Assembly (NCBI RefSeq): GCF_009768975.1
Contig: NZ_CP035733.1
Location: 2,333,501 to 2,397,500, forward strand
Source: Sphingorhabdus lacus
Lineage (GTDB): Bacteria; Pseudomonadota; Alphaproteobacteria; Sphingomonadales; Sphingomonadaceae
Reading direction: 5' to 3'
Length of the DNA stretch: 64,000 nt
Shown here: in pieces, positions 27,032 to 36,139 of the stretch
How positions within the stretch are numbered: the stretch's first letter is position 1
Layout of the letters: each line of letters opens with the position of its first letter
Notes under the pieces: generated by a model
The model's database searches: none
What the model saw: only the letters and a program-made list of their open reading frames with translations
What the model was told of the DNA's origin: nothing
Made by a program: the position numbers and the translations under genes

Positions 27032-27661
27032 TCAGCGGTTCCGTTTCTTTTCCGGCGCAGCGGCGGGCGCGGGTGCCGGACGGGCTTGCTGCGGCGGGGC
27101 GACGCCAGCCACCTGCAACGGAACGATCGACACGCCATAAAGACGCCACTTGCCGGCCATCCATTGATAATAAAGTTCGAATTCGACCGACGTCGGACGA
27201 ATGCCGAAATATCCCCTGAGGTAGAGGACATCCGGCTGCACCAGCTGCGGCGGCGCGGTATAGGATGGTGCCACCAACAGAGCGTTGGACAGGTCGATAT
27301 TGCTCGCGCGCAGGGTCGCGAATATCTCGGCCAGACGCGCCGGATTGTTGTTGATCTGAAATCCCGTCGCCGAAAGGTCGCGCAGCACGGAATAATTGCC
27401 CGACTGGTTGGCATTATCGACCGCCGCAATCGTTCCCCAGATCAGCTTTGCCAATTCCAGTTCGCCGGGAACCGGGACGGTTGAGAGCGGATTTTGCGGG
27501 GCCACCGTTTGCGGGAATGCCGGTGGAGCGGGTGTCTGCGCCAGCCCTAGCGTTGCGAAACCGAACAGCGATAGTGCATAAAGTACGACCAGCACAGCCA
27601 CCCGATAGGCAACCGACGCAAAGGCCTTCTTCCGGCGATATATCCGGCCTTCCTTACTCAT
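27032..27661 (-). CDS. Hypothetical exported or membrane-anchored protein
   Basis: A 209-residue protein, not recognised with confidence. The N-terminus has basic residues (RIYRRKKAF) then a hydrophobic helix (VAVLVVLYALSLFGFATLGLAQ), followed by a Pro-rich linker and a folded domain (AKLIWGTIAAVDNANQSGNYSVLRDLS, QLVQPDVLYLRGYF, FELYYQWMAGKWRLYGVSIVPL) that resembles NTF2-like domains. The C-terminus is Pro/Ala-rich. An alternative start at 27733 adds 24 residues; neither has a clear Shine-Dalgarno. Confidence 0.75.
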   Translation of the reverse strand: MSKEGRIYRRKKAFASVAYRVAVLVVLYALSLFGFATLGLAQTPAPPAFPQTVAPQNPLSTVPVPGELELAKLIWGTIAAVDNANQSGNYSVLRDLSATGFQINNNPARLAEIFATLRASNIDLSNALLVAPSYTAPPQLVQPDVLYLRGYFGIRPTSVEFELYYQWMAGKWRLYGVSIVPLQVAGVAPPQQARPAPAPAAAPEKKRNR

Positions 27662-27820
27662 GGACTGGGTCACTTCACTCTTGCTCCGCGGGTTTTTCGC
27701 AACCCGAATTTCAGTTCCGGCCAGAAAGGACATTCCAAGAATCGTCCGCCCAGCACGCTCATAAATAGTGTTACAATGTTATTTCCGAAATTGCAACGCG
27801 CTTCAACAAGGTTGCAAATA

Positions 27821-27859
27821 GGAAAGCCGAAGCCTGCTTTTCGCTGGCTTCGGCTTTCC
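27821..27859 (-). terminator. Strong hairpin downstream of the autotransporter gene
   Basis: A perfect 14-bp inverted repeat (GGAAAGCCGAAGCC and its complement) with an 11-base loop lies about 115 bp after the autotransporter stop. The tail on the minus strand (CTATTTG) is only modestly U-rich. It probably terminates or stabilises the adhesin mRNA. Confidence 0.65.
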
Positions 27860-27975
27860 GGAATATGGTGCACGGACGGTCGCCTTGATTGCTCAAGTCC
27901 TTTTTACAACGCGCCCCTGCACCACGAACATGATGGATCGTCAGGTGAGAATGTGCCCCACCCAACGTCCGTTAT

Positions 27976-30900
27976 TTAGAACTCGGTTGCCACGTGCGCA
28001 CGGACAACGGTATCCTTTCCGCCGGAGTGCGCAAAGCCGCCGCCGAAAGCCACCGGAATGTCCAGATTCAGGCGGTGGTTGAACGACATGCTGAAGGCAC
28101 CTTCACCGCGGTAGAAGGCCGTGCCAGCGACGAACGAGGTTTTGCCCGGTTCGGACGGCATGGGTGCCGCGGTCAAGGCCGAGGCCGCCGCAATACCACG
28201 GCGCGCTTCCTTGCGGTTGAAGCTTACCAAGTCGAACAGCTCTTCCTGACCCTTCTGCAGGTTTGCAACCTGGCCATTGAGCGTCGAAATCGACGCGCGG
28301 ATCGACGGATCCCGCCCGATCGTACCAAAAGCATCAACAGTCATGACATCGGTAGGACCCGATTGCGCCGCCGTGCTGGCAGCGATGTCGGCGATGGTAA
28401 CCGAGGTGCCAGGCGTGGTTACGCCATTTGCGGTGACCGCCTTGCGACCCAGAACGATCTGATCCGCACGGGTGGTTACTGCACCCGTTCCGATTGCTGT
28501 GCTGTTGGCGAAGTTTGCCGTAGCCCCTGCCCCGATCGCGGTGGCACTCGCGCCCTCTGCTCGGGTATTGGCACCGACCGTGATCGCGCTACCGCCTACC
28601 GCGTTCGCCCGGAAGCCGAGTGCCGTCGAGAGATTACCTGTAGCGTTAGTCTGCCAACCAAAAGCTTGCGAACCACGACCGCTGGCGATCACTTCACCGC
28701 CAATGGCCGTGGCGTGAAAGCCTGCTTGCGATTTGTCGCCGACTACTGTTGCGTCTTCGTCATTCGCGATTGCACCATTACCGATAGCAATGGTTGTTTG
28801 AGCGTTGGCAAGCGATCCGCGCCCGATGGCAATGTTTGAGTCAGCGTTGGCGCCTGTTGGCAAAGGACGTGCAGGATCAAGTTGCGCAACAGCGCCTTCA
28901 CCTAGTGCGATGGCTGATACGCCTACAGCTTTTGCCTTATTACCCTGTGCAAAGGCGCTGTCACCGACGGCCTGGCTTTCCGAACCCAGCGCAACCGCGG
29001 CAAGGCCGGTGGCGGTGTTGGTGAAGCCCAATGCAACCGCACCTTGGCCGGTGGCGGTGTTGGGATCGCCAATGGCAACCGCACCATTGCCTGAAGCGGT
29101 ATTGCCCAGACCGATGGAGACAGCCGCGCCGTCCTTGGCCGTTGCGCCCGTACCGATTGCCACCGCATTTTCGGTTGCGGCTAGTGCATTGCCGCCAAGC
29201 GCGATCGCGCCATCCTTATCCGCAACCGCGGCAGCAGCACCCGTCGCGGGCTTTACTGCGAGGAAACCGCCACCTGCGCCACCAGTATTGGCAGCATTTT
29301 TGAGTGCCAGCACATCACCCTTAAGGATGCCAATGTCATCGGTGGCCAATTTAAGGTCACTTTTTACGGCATTCAATTGTGCTACATTGACTGCATCGGT
29401 GTCTGCAGTGCCTGCGGTAACGTTTACCAGTTTGCGTGTGGCGAACGCATCGCCCGTCTTGCCCGAACCGATCGACACCGCATTGGCTTCACTTGCGACT
29501 GACCCCGATCCCAATGCAACACTGTTGAGCGCATTTGCACCAACATTTGCACCAGCACCGAATGCAGCCGCATTTCCTGCCGATGCGGTTGCACCCTCAC
29601 CAACTGCTACCGCACCTGCCAGGGTCGCTTTCGACCCGCCTCCAAGGGCGATCGTGCCTGCAACCGCCGCTTCCGCAGGGGCCGCACCGGCGACTTCCTT
29701 TACCGCCACAAAGACATTGGCTGGCACAACAACCCCACCACCAACACCGGCATTTGCGATAAGTAATTTGACCTGACCCAGATTGGTGGCATCATTGTCG
29801 CCGGTGCCCGCCGCCACATTTGTCAACCTGCGGGTCAGTTTTTCACCGACTGCGCCGCCGGGCTTATCACTGCCCCCGAATGAAACTACATCGGTATCGC
29901 CCGACGCGGTGATCGACCCGTTGCCGATGGCGACCGAGCGTAGCCCGGCGGCGTTGGTTCCGGCACCCAAGGCGACTGCGTCGGTGCCCACGATGCTGTT
30001 AGCGGTGAAATTGGTGCGGTCAATGCCGACAAATTTGTTGACCGCTGTCGCCGTATTCAATTGGCCTACCGTTGCCGCATCGGAGTTGGCCGAACCATCA
30101 GCTACGTTCACGATCTTACGCTTCAGCGTGGCATTACCCACCGAAACGGTGTCGGCAACATCCGCCACCGAACCTTCACCCAAGGCAACGCTGTTGGCCG
30201 CCGAGGCCGTCGCTGCGCCGCCAATGGCAACGCTGCCTGCAACCGATGCATCCGCATCCGCCGAAACAACACCACCAACGACGTCTGGATTAACATCGAC
30301 AAAGGCATTGCCTGCGCCACCAATCCCTAATGCCGAAACCACGCCTTCCACAGCATTGGAAAATGTCGAGTTTGCAGTGATGTCAAACCGACCGTCAATC
30401 ACCCCGGTAAGGTCGGTGTTCGCAGCGGTAAAGCTGCCGTCCAACTGCGCCTTGTTCACAGCGTCGGTTGCGGCGGTGCCCGCCGTCACATTCACAATTT
30501 TGCGCGTGGCGGGGCCTTCATTAGGTAGTACATTGGGTCCGCCGCCAACGGAAACCACATCCGCCTCTTCTGCAATGGCACCAAAGCCCAAAGCAACGGA
30601 ATTGTTCGCGGCCCCCCGCACCGTCGCTTTAACGCCAAGGGCAGTTCCAGCCAATGGAGTCGCCGTCGATACAGTCAGGCCTGCATTAGCTGTCGAACCT
30701 AACGCGACTGAATTTACCTCATTGGCTTTTGCAAAATTACCCATTGCGGTTGATTGTAGCCCATTCGCTTCCGTTCCGACACCGATCGCGATTGCTCCGG
30801 TGTTTGCTGCTGTAGCGACTGTAGATCCCACTGGGGCACTTATCGCAATAAAAGCATCATCAACCGTCGCGGCATCCAACTGCCCCTTGTTTACCGCATC

Positions 30901-32109
30901 GGTTGCGGCGGTGCCAGCGGCCACGTTGACCAATTGACGTTCTTTGACCACGGGTACGCCCGCAACTGCATCAACCCCAGCACCGAATGAAACGGTATTT
31001 GCACGATCCGCAACGGCATCAGAACCAATGGCGACGGCATCAAATACCCCAGCAGCAACGTTCGAGTCAGCACCCAGGGCAATAGACCCGGTTGCACCAG
31101 CCGCCACATTGGCAAATCCACCTATGGCAATGCCCCGGTCGGTCGCATTTACTTTGGCATCAGAGCCCACAGCAAGTGTTTGAAGACCTTCGGACAGAGC
31201 TCCGTCACCAAAGGCCGTGGCCCTTACACCATCAGCCTTCGCAAACGCACCTACTGCGGATGAAAAAAGGTCAGTAACCTCAGCAGAAGCGCCGACCGCC
31301 GTCGAGCGATCGCTTTCCGCTTTAGCTTTGTTTCCCAAGGCCACTGATTCATTACCCTGAGCTAATGAATCACTTCCTAAAGCGACGGAGAAATCGCCCG
31401 TAGCAACTGTTGCTTTACCAACAGCGACCGAATCACCACCCGCAGCTTCCGATCCACTGCCAATGGCCATGGCGTTCGAACCAGCGCTGACGAACGCAGC
31501 GACAGGACCCGTGGTTGTATCGAAAGAAACAAGCGGATTTACGCCCGCGACCACCCCAAGCACCGCGGCATTCAACTGCCCAACGTTGACAGCATCGGTT
31601 GCTGCGGTGCCGTTAGCGACGTTAGTTAGTCTGCGGGTTACACCCCCTAGACCTGTGACGGGATCAGCGGCCTTACCAAAGGACACTGTGCCATCTTCAT
31701 TTGCGATGGAATCCGCACCGATTGCAACACTGTTTTCAAAAAGCGCCTGCGCGCGTGCGCCGATGGCGGTGGCATTTCGTGCGGCTGCACTTGCATCGGT
31801 ACCAATTACAGTTGAATCAGCGAAAGCGGCGTTAGCACCATTACCGATTGCCAAGGCCCCGTTACCAGATGCGGTCGCCCCAATTCCGCACTGAACGGCG
31901 TCAGGAATTATGTCACCTGCATTCAAAGGCGCGCCAGTTACCGGATCAAATGCCTCCGGATTCAAACCCGCAGAAGACTCTATTGCAGGCGCACATTCGT
32001 CGGTTACATTCGGCGTAGCCTGAGCCCAAGCACTGGTCGGCATGGCTAGTGCGGCGAGACTCGCGCTGGTGAGCGCGGCTGCCAGATATGCTTTTTTCGT
32101 GATCAACAT
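27976..32109 (-). CDS. Trimeric autotransporter adhesin, YadA-like
   Basis: A large surface adhesin of about 1377 residues (type Vc secretion). It starts with a signal peptide (KAYLAAALTSASLAALAMPTSAWAQ). The passenger is built from YadA-head repeats of the type ATGNGAVAIG, NSVALGxGSxA, and six neck motifs of the type RKIVNVTAGTAATDAVN..QLN, encoded near 31.6, 30.9, 30.5, 30.1, 29.8 and 29.4 kb. Then come a coiled-coil segment (TLNGQVANLQKGQEELFDLV) and a C-terminal YadA anchor of about 70 residues that ends ...RAHVATEF with a terminal Phe. Start ATG 32109 has GGAG about 11 bp upstream; a TTG six bases earlier is also in frame. It is probably exported by Sec and BAM and could mediate attachment or biofilm. 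Confidence 0.93.
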   Translation of the reverse strand: MLITKKAYLAAALTSASLAALAMPTSAWAQATPNVTDECAPAIESSAGLNPEAFDPVTGAPLNAGDIIPDAVQCGIGATASGNGALAIGNGANAAFADSTVIGTDASAAARNATAIGARAQALFENSVAIGADSIANEDGTVSFGKAADPVTGLGGVTRRLTNVANGTAATDAVNVGQLNAAVLGVVAGVNPLVSFDTTTGPVAAFVSAGSNAMAIGSGSEAAGGDSVAVGKATVATGDFSVALGSDSLAQGNESVALGNKAKAESDRSTAVGASAEVTDLFSSAVGAFAKADGVRATAFGDGALSEGLQTLAVGSDAKVNATDRGIAIGGFANVAAGATGSIALGADSNVAAGVFDAVAIGSDAVADRANTVSFGAGVDAVAGVPVVKERQLVNVAAGTAATDAVNKGQLDAATVDDAFIAISAPVGSTVATAANTGAIAIGVGTEANGLQSTAMGNFAKANEVNSVALGSTANAGLTVSTATPLAGTALGVKATVRGAANNSVALGFGAIAEEADVVSVGGGPNVLPNEGPATRKIVNVTAGTAATDAVNKAQLDGSFTAANTDLTGVIDGRFDITANSTFSNAVEGVVSALGIGGAGNAFVDVNPDVVGGVVSADADASVAGSVAIGGAATASAANSVALGEGSVADVADTVSVGNATLKRKIVNVADGSANSDAATVGQLNTATAVNKFVGIDRTNFTANSIVGTDAVALGAGTNAAGLRSVAIGNGSITASGDTDVVSFGGSDKPGGAVGEKLTRRLTNVAAGTGDNDATNLGQVKLLIANAGVGGGVVVPANVFVAVKEVAGAAPAEAAVAGTIALGGGSKATLAGAVAVGEGATASAGNAAAFGAGANVGANALNSVALGSGSVASEANAVSIGSGKTGDAFATRKLVNVTAGTADTDAVNVAQLNAVKSDLKLATDDIGILKGDVLALKNAANTGGAGGGFLAVKPATGAAAAVADKDGAIALGGNALAATENAVAIGTGATAKDGAAVSIGLGNTASGNGAVAIGDPNTATGQGAVALGFTNTATGLAAVALGSESQAVGDSAFAQGNKAKAVGVSAIALGEGAVAQLDPARPLPTGANADSNIAIGRGSLANAQTTIAIGNGAIANDEDATVVGDKSQAGFHATAIGGEVIASGRGSQAFGWQTNATGNLSTALGFRANAVGGSAITVGANTRAEGASATAIGAGATANFANSTAIGTGAVTTRADQIVLGRKAVTANGVTTPGTSVTIADIAASTAAQSGPTDVMTVDAFGTIGRDPSIRASISTLNGQVANLQKGQEELFDLVSFNRKEARRGIAAASALTAAPMPSEPGKTSFVAGTAFYRGEGAFSMSFNHRLNLDIPVAFGGGFAHSGGKDTVVRAHVATEF

Positions 32110-32199
32110 TATCAATACTCCTTCGTGTCGCGTTCAATCTGACAAAAAGGGCGTGCACCAGGGTGCAGGGAATAGAATGCCCAATTCAGATTCCGCTTC

Positions 32200-32228
32200 C
32201 CTATAAATAGTAGTGCTATGTTTGTAAA
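32200..32228 (-). promoter_or_regulatory. Candidate promoter of the autotransporter gene
   Basis: On the minus strand: -35 TTTACA (32228-32223), 17-bp spacer, -10 TATAGG (32205-32200), giving a leader of about 85 bases. The -35 sits in an AT-rich segment with the 9-bp direct repeat TGCTATGTT (plus strand 32214-32222 and 32237-32245) and the inverted repeat ATGTTT-GT-AAACAT (32218-32231), possible operator sites. Confidence 0.5.
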
Positions 32229-32231
32229 CAT

Positions 32232-32713
32232 TGTATTGCTATGTTAAAATTCAGATGCATTGATCTGACTTTTAACGTTGGTTTTCAAGAGGTTTCGGCT
32301 GGGCTGGCAGCCGGCCGTGGAGCGGGCTTTGGCACGCGATTGGGGGACTTGTGCTTATTGGGGACATATTGACGCAGAGTGATTCGAGTGCGTTACCCTC
32401 ATCGTCCGAACCCCTCACCAACTGCGCCTCACGGCTTGGCTTGTCATAACGAGCGCAGGGATAGGCTGACAAATGGACCCTGAAACGCAGTCACCGAAGG
32501 TGAAACAAGTTCAGGGTGACGATGCTTTTTAAAGTGGCATCGCTTCTTGTCTCTTTCTCCCCTCTCCCTTCGTGTCTTCGTGTCTTCGTGCGAACCGACC
32601 ATTCCGGTTTTGCAGCCCACAGAATGACGTGATCACGCACTTCGGCCTGAGCGGGGTTGGGGACAGTCCCTGAATGGGCGGTCCCCGTTTTACTTCATTG
32701 GCCTCCTGCCTGC
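32232..32713. other. Intergenic region with palindrome remnants, no gene
   Basis: About 480 bp between the adhesin promoter and the amidohydrolase gene with no credible coding sequence. It holds an inverted repeat CCCTGAA/TTCAGGG (32478-32484 and 32510-32516), three tandem copies of CTTCGTGT with one change in the last (32568-32591), several GGGGAC words, and a hairpin GGGGAC/GTCCCC at 32659-32686 followed by TTTT on the plus strand. The mix looks like decayed extragenic palindromic elements. No transposase remnant was recognised. Confidence 0.6.
32659..32690 (+). terminator. Hairpin with T run near the amidohydrolase 3' end
   Basis: GGGGAC (32659-32664) pairs with GTCCCC (32681-32686), followed by GTTTT. 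A nested palindrome GGGAC-A-GTCCC overlaps the left arm. It may be a terminator on the plus strand or simply part of a REP-like element. It lies about 25 bp beyond the stop of the reverse-strand amidohydrolase gene. Confidence 0.35.
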
Positions 32714-35700
32714 TTACTCCCAATAATAGGGTAGGCGTTTGCGGGTGCCGGTGACTTCCTCGTTCAGCGTGGCGGCGTCAAAGAGGCGGCCACCGATCAT
32801 GACTTTTGCGACCTTTTCGCTGTTGCGGATGTCGGCGGTGGGGTCGCCGTCGAGGATGACAAGGTCGGCGAGCTTTCCGGCCTCCAGCGATCCCACATCC
32901 CGGTCATAGCCGAGCGAGCGGGCGGATTCGATGGTCCCTGCGGCAAGCGCCTCGACCGGGGACATGCCGCCCCGCACGAAAGACCATATCTCCCAATGGG
33001 CGGCGATGCCGGCCTCTTGCCCGTGCGCGCCGATCGAGACGGGCACACCGGCCTTGGCCAGCTTGTGCGCCTCGCGTGCGTTGTTGTCGTCGACATAATC
33101 CTCTTCCGGGGCGAGCTCACGCCGGGCATTGTTCGCGGCGAGTTCGGCGGGCGGATAATGTTTCGCCATCAACGGATGGCGGAACACATCGGTGTGCGAG
33201 CGCCAATAGGGGTCACCCGCAGGGCCACCATAGGTAACGACCAGCGTCGGGGTGTAGCCAACCTTCGTCTTGGAATAGAATTGGACCACATCGTCGTAAA
33301 AGACATCCAGCGGCACATTATGTTCGAGCGTGGTGTTGCCATCCGCGACCAGATTCATGTCCATCCCGAACAGCGAGCCGCCTTCGGCCACAGAGCGCAT
33401 ATTTTCCTGCAAGGCGGCGGCCACGACCTGTTGCCGTTGTTCGCGGCGGGGCTGGTTGTAGTTTTTCACGCTGTGCGCGCCTTGCGCTTTCAGGCGGCGG
33501 ACATGGGCCAGCGCATCGTCGAGGCTGTTGATCTCCGCATAGACGTCGGCGGCTTTGGCTCCATAAACAATCTCGCCGGTCGAGAAGGAACGTGGACCGA
33601 TGATCAACCCAGCCCGCTGCATTTCCAGCGCGGGGAACACGGTCGCCGCGCTGCTCGACGGGTCGTGCCGCGTCGTCACGCCAAAGGCGAGATTGAGCAT
33701 ATTCACCCAATTTTGCTGCGGCGTCATTTCATCGCTGCCGTGCGGGCCATGGGCGTGGGCATCGACCAGTCCGGGGATGATCGTCTTGCCCGCGACGTCG
33801 ACGGTCTTGGCACCAGCCGGAATGGCAATCTCGCCCGCCTTGCCGACCGCCTTGATGCGGTCATTTTCGACGAGCACGACGCCATTGTCGATGATCCCGC
33901 CGCTCTTGTCCGCCATCGTCACAATGCGCGCGCCGGTGAAGGCGACCAGACCGGTGGGGCGGTCGGCCTTGACCGGCATGGACAGCGAAATGCCGGTTTT
34001 GGGCGGCTCGAACTTTGTAGGCTTCGCATCCTTGGCGAGCGGGGCGGAGGGGAAGAAGGCGCTGGTTTGCGCGGCATAGACCACCGGACCCATCGCCCAG
34101 TTGAGCGTCGCGCCGCCATTGCTCCAATGCATATAGTCCGCGCCGCCATTGCTGACCCGCGTGACGGGAAGCGGCCCGCCGGAAGGGCTTGCGCCGACCT
34201 CTTGCGTGCCGGGCATCAGCGGCATGGCAAAGGCCTCGTAATTTTGGCGGAAGGCGAAATTGGTGCCGTCGGGCGACACTTCGTACAAGGTCGTCAGCTC
34301 GCCGCTCGCATGGGTGCGTTTGGCTTCACCGTCCAGATTGACGCTAACCAGAAGGCGCTTGTTGGCGCCGGATTCAGTGTAGAAAATGCGGTCGTTGCTG
34401 CTGCCATAATGCGGGGCGGACCCGCCGTCCTGCACGCGCACCACCGCACCACCGGCGGTCGCGACGCGGTAGATGCCCGGCTGGTCGGAACGGGCGGGCG
34501 AGGTCAGGCCGCCGCCCTGCTGCTTTTCAAAGACAATGGTCCGGCCATCGGGCGAAAAGCGCGGGCGGGCATAATGGCCCGGTTGCGTTGTCACCTTACG
34601 CGGCGCACCGCCCGATGCGGCGATGGTGCGGATGTCGCCCAGGCCCTTGTCGGTCCAGGCGACATAGGCAATGCTTTTGCCGTCGCGCGACCAGCTGGGG
34701 TAGCTTTCCATTTCATCGGTGGCAGAGGTCAGGCGCTTGGGCGCGCCGCCTGATGCGGGCTTGACCCAAAGCTTGCCCATGGTTTCGAATACTATAGTGC
34801 GGCCATCGGGCGACGTCATGACACCACGCGGCATGCTGGTGTTGAAGCTGGCCGGGGCCACCTCGATCGGTGGGCGGGGCGGGTCGATGACATCGCGGCT
34901 GTCGGCAATGCGGAAGGGTATTTCCGTTGCCGTGCCGCTTGGCCAATCGACCTTGCGGATCTTGCCACCCGCCCAGAAATAGATGCTCTTGCTGTCGGGC
35001 GACCAGTCCATATTGGGATAAACGCCGGTCACGGCCCAGGTTTCCTGCACATCCTGATCCAGCGCGTCGTAAATCTTGCGCTCTTCACCGGTGGACATGT
35101 CCTTGACGTAGAGCTTCGACTTGGTACGTTCGCGGCGGACGAAGGCGATCTTCGTGCCATCGGGCGATGGCGTCGGTCGCACCGAACCGCCTGTACCTGC
35201 AACCGCGGTTTCGGTCTTTCCGGTCTCCAGATCATAGCTTTCTATGTCGAAAATCTGGCCGTTGCTGTCCTGCGCATATTGGAAAATAGGGCCGGGCGTT
35301 ATGTTGCGGGTATAATAGATGCTCTTGCCGTCGGGGGCATAGATCGGCTCGCCCAATTCCTTCTGGTGCTGCTCATTGGGCTTTTTGACCAACTGCACGC
35401 CTGCACCGCCAGACACATGGTAGAGCCAGACTTCACCGGTGCCGAGCGAGCGGCCGGTGGTGAAATGCTTTTTCGCCGCGATGAAGCGGCCATCCGGGCT
35501 CCAGCTCGGCTGGTTGAGTAGGCGGAAGTCTTCTTTGGTCAACTGGCGCTTGTCGCTGCCGTCGGCATTCATGATCCAGATATTGTCGCCGCCGCCCCGA
35601 TCCGAGGTGAAGGCGATACGCCGGCCATCGGGCGAAAAGCGTGGCTGTGTTTCGAAAGGCAGGCCCTCGGCAATGCGGGTGGGCGTGCCGCCACTGACCG

Positions 35701-35938
35701 GCAGGGTGTAGATATCGCCAAGCAGATCGAACGCGAGCGTCTTGCCATCGGGGCTGACGTCGAGATTCATCCAGGACCCTTCGGCGGTGTCGATCTGCAC
35801 CTGCCGCACGGTCAAACCTGGAGGGGCAGCGACATCCCATTTGACGGGCTTTTCTTCGGCCGGCGGAGTCTGCGCAAAGGCGAGGCCCGGACCAAAGGCG
35901 GCGCCCAGCAGCAAGGCTGATTTAAAGATACGGTTCAT
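32714..35938 (-). CDS. Exported TolB-propeller amidohydrolase
   Basis: A 1074-residue protein with a signal peptide (NRIFKSALLLGAAFGPGLAFAQ). The first about 650 residues are PD40/TolB-type propeller blades (SPDGKTLAFDLLGDIYTLP, FSPDGRRIAFTSDRGGG, WSPDSKSIYFWAGG, WSRDGKSIAYVAWT). The last about 400 form an amidohydrolase: VDVAGKTIIPGLVDAHAHGPH holds the HxH metal site, and the end GSLEAGKLADLVILDGDP is typical. It is probably a periplasmic hydrolase acting on cyclic amides or peptides; the substrate is unknown. ATG 35938 follows AGGGG; a longer frame to 36136 lacks a signal peptide and is rejected. Confidence 0.92.
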   Translation of the reverse strand: MNRIFKSALLLGAAFGPGLAFAQTPPAEEKPVKWDVAAPPGLTVRQVQIDTAEGSWMNLDVSPDGKTLAFDLLGDIYTLPVSGGTPTRIAEGLPFETQPRFSPDGRRIAFTSDRGGGDNIWIMNADGSDKRQLTKEDFRLLNQPSWSPDGRFIAAKKHFTTGRSLGTGEVWLYHVSGGAGVQLVKKPNEQHQKELGEPIYAPDGKSIYYTRNITPGPIFQYAQDSNGQIFDIESYDLETGKTETAVAGTGGSVRPTPSPDGTKIAFVRRERTKSKLYVKDMSTGEERKIYDALDQDVQETWAVTGVYPNMDWSPDSKSIYFWAGGKIRKVDWPSGTATEIPFRIADSRDVIDPPRPPIEVAPASFNTSMPRGVMTSPDGRTIVFETMGKLWVKPASGGAPKRLTSATDEMESYPSWSRDGKSIAYVAWTDKGLGDIRTIAASGGAPRKVTTQPGHYARPRFSPDGRTIVFEKQQGGGLTSPARSDQPGIYRVATAGGAVVRVQDGGSAPHYGSSNDRIFYTESGANKRLLVSVNLDGEAKRTHASGELTTLYEVSPDGTNFAFRQNYEAFAMPLMPGTQEVGASPSGGPLPVTRVSNGGADYMHWSNGGATLNWAMGPVVYAAQTSAFFPSAPLAKDAKPTKFEPPKTGISLSMPVKADRPTGLVAFTGARIVTMADKSGGIIDNGVVLVENDRIKAVGKAGEIAIPAGAKTVDVAGKTIIPGLVDAHAHGPHGSDEMTPQQNWVNMLNLAFGVTTRHDPSSSAATVFPALEMQRAGLIIGPRSFSTGEIVYGAKAADVYAEINSLDDALAHVRRLKAQGAHSVKNYNQPRREQRQQVVAAALQENMRSVAEGGSLFGMDMNLVADGNTTLEHNVPLDVFYDDVVQFYSKTKVGYTPTLVVTYGGPAGDPYWRSHTDVFRHPLMAKHYPPAELAANNARRELAPEEDYVDDNNAREAHKLAKAGVPVSIGAHGQEAGIAAHWEIWSFVRGGMSPVEALAAGTIESARSLGYDRDVGSLEAGKLADLVILDGDPTADIRNSEKVAKVMIGGRLFDAATLNEEVTGTRKRLPYYWE

Positions 35939-36139
35939 GATTGGATCCCCTGACAGAATTTTTCTTATGCTGTCATGCCTAGCGCCCGTCGGCAAGGCCG
36001 CATTGACGCTTCGATGATCGGGATGCGGGCTTCGGCGAACGACGTTCGGCAATATGATTAAAGAAAACAGGGACCGTGCCGTTAACCATAGATGCCGCTG
36101 CCCCATTTGGGGGCGAGCGCAAGATGATGGAGCCAAGAT

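Noticed and set aside
29783..30937. A 384-residue plus-strand open frame, Ala/Pro/Thr-rich
   Set aside because: It mirrors the repetitive autotransporter sequence on the other strand; composition is a result of the repeats.
32568..32591. Possible CRISPR-like tandem repeat
   Set aside because: Only three 8-bp copies without spacers; a simple tandem repeat.
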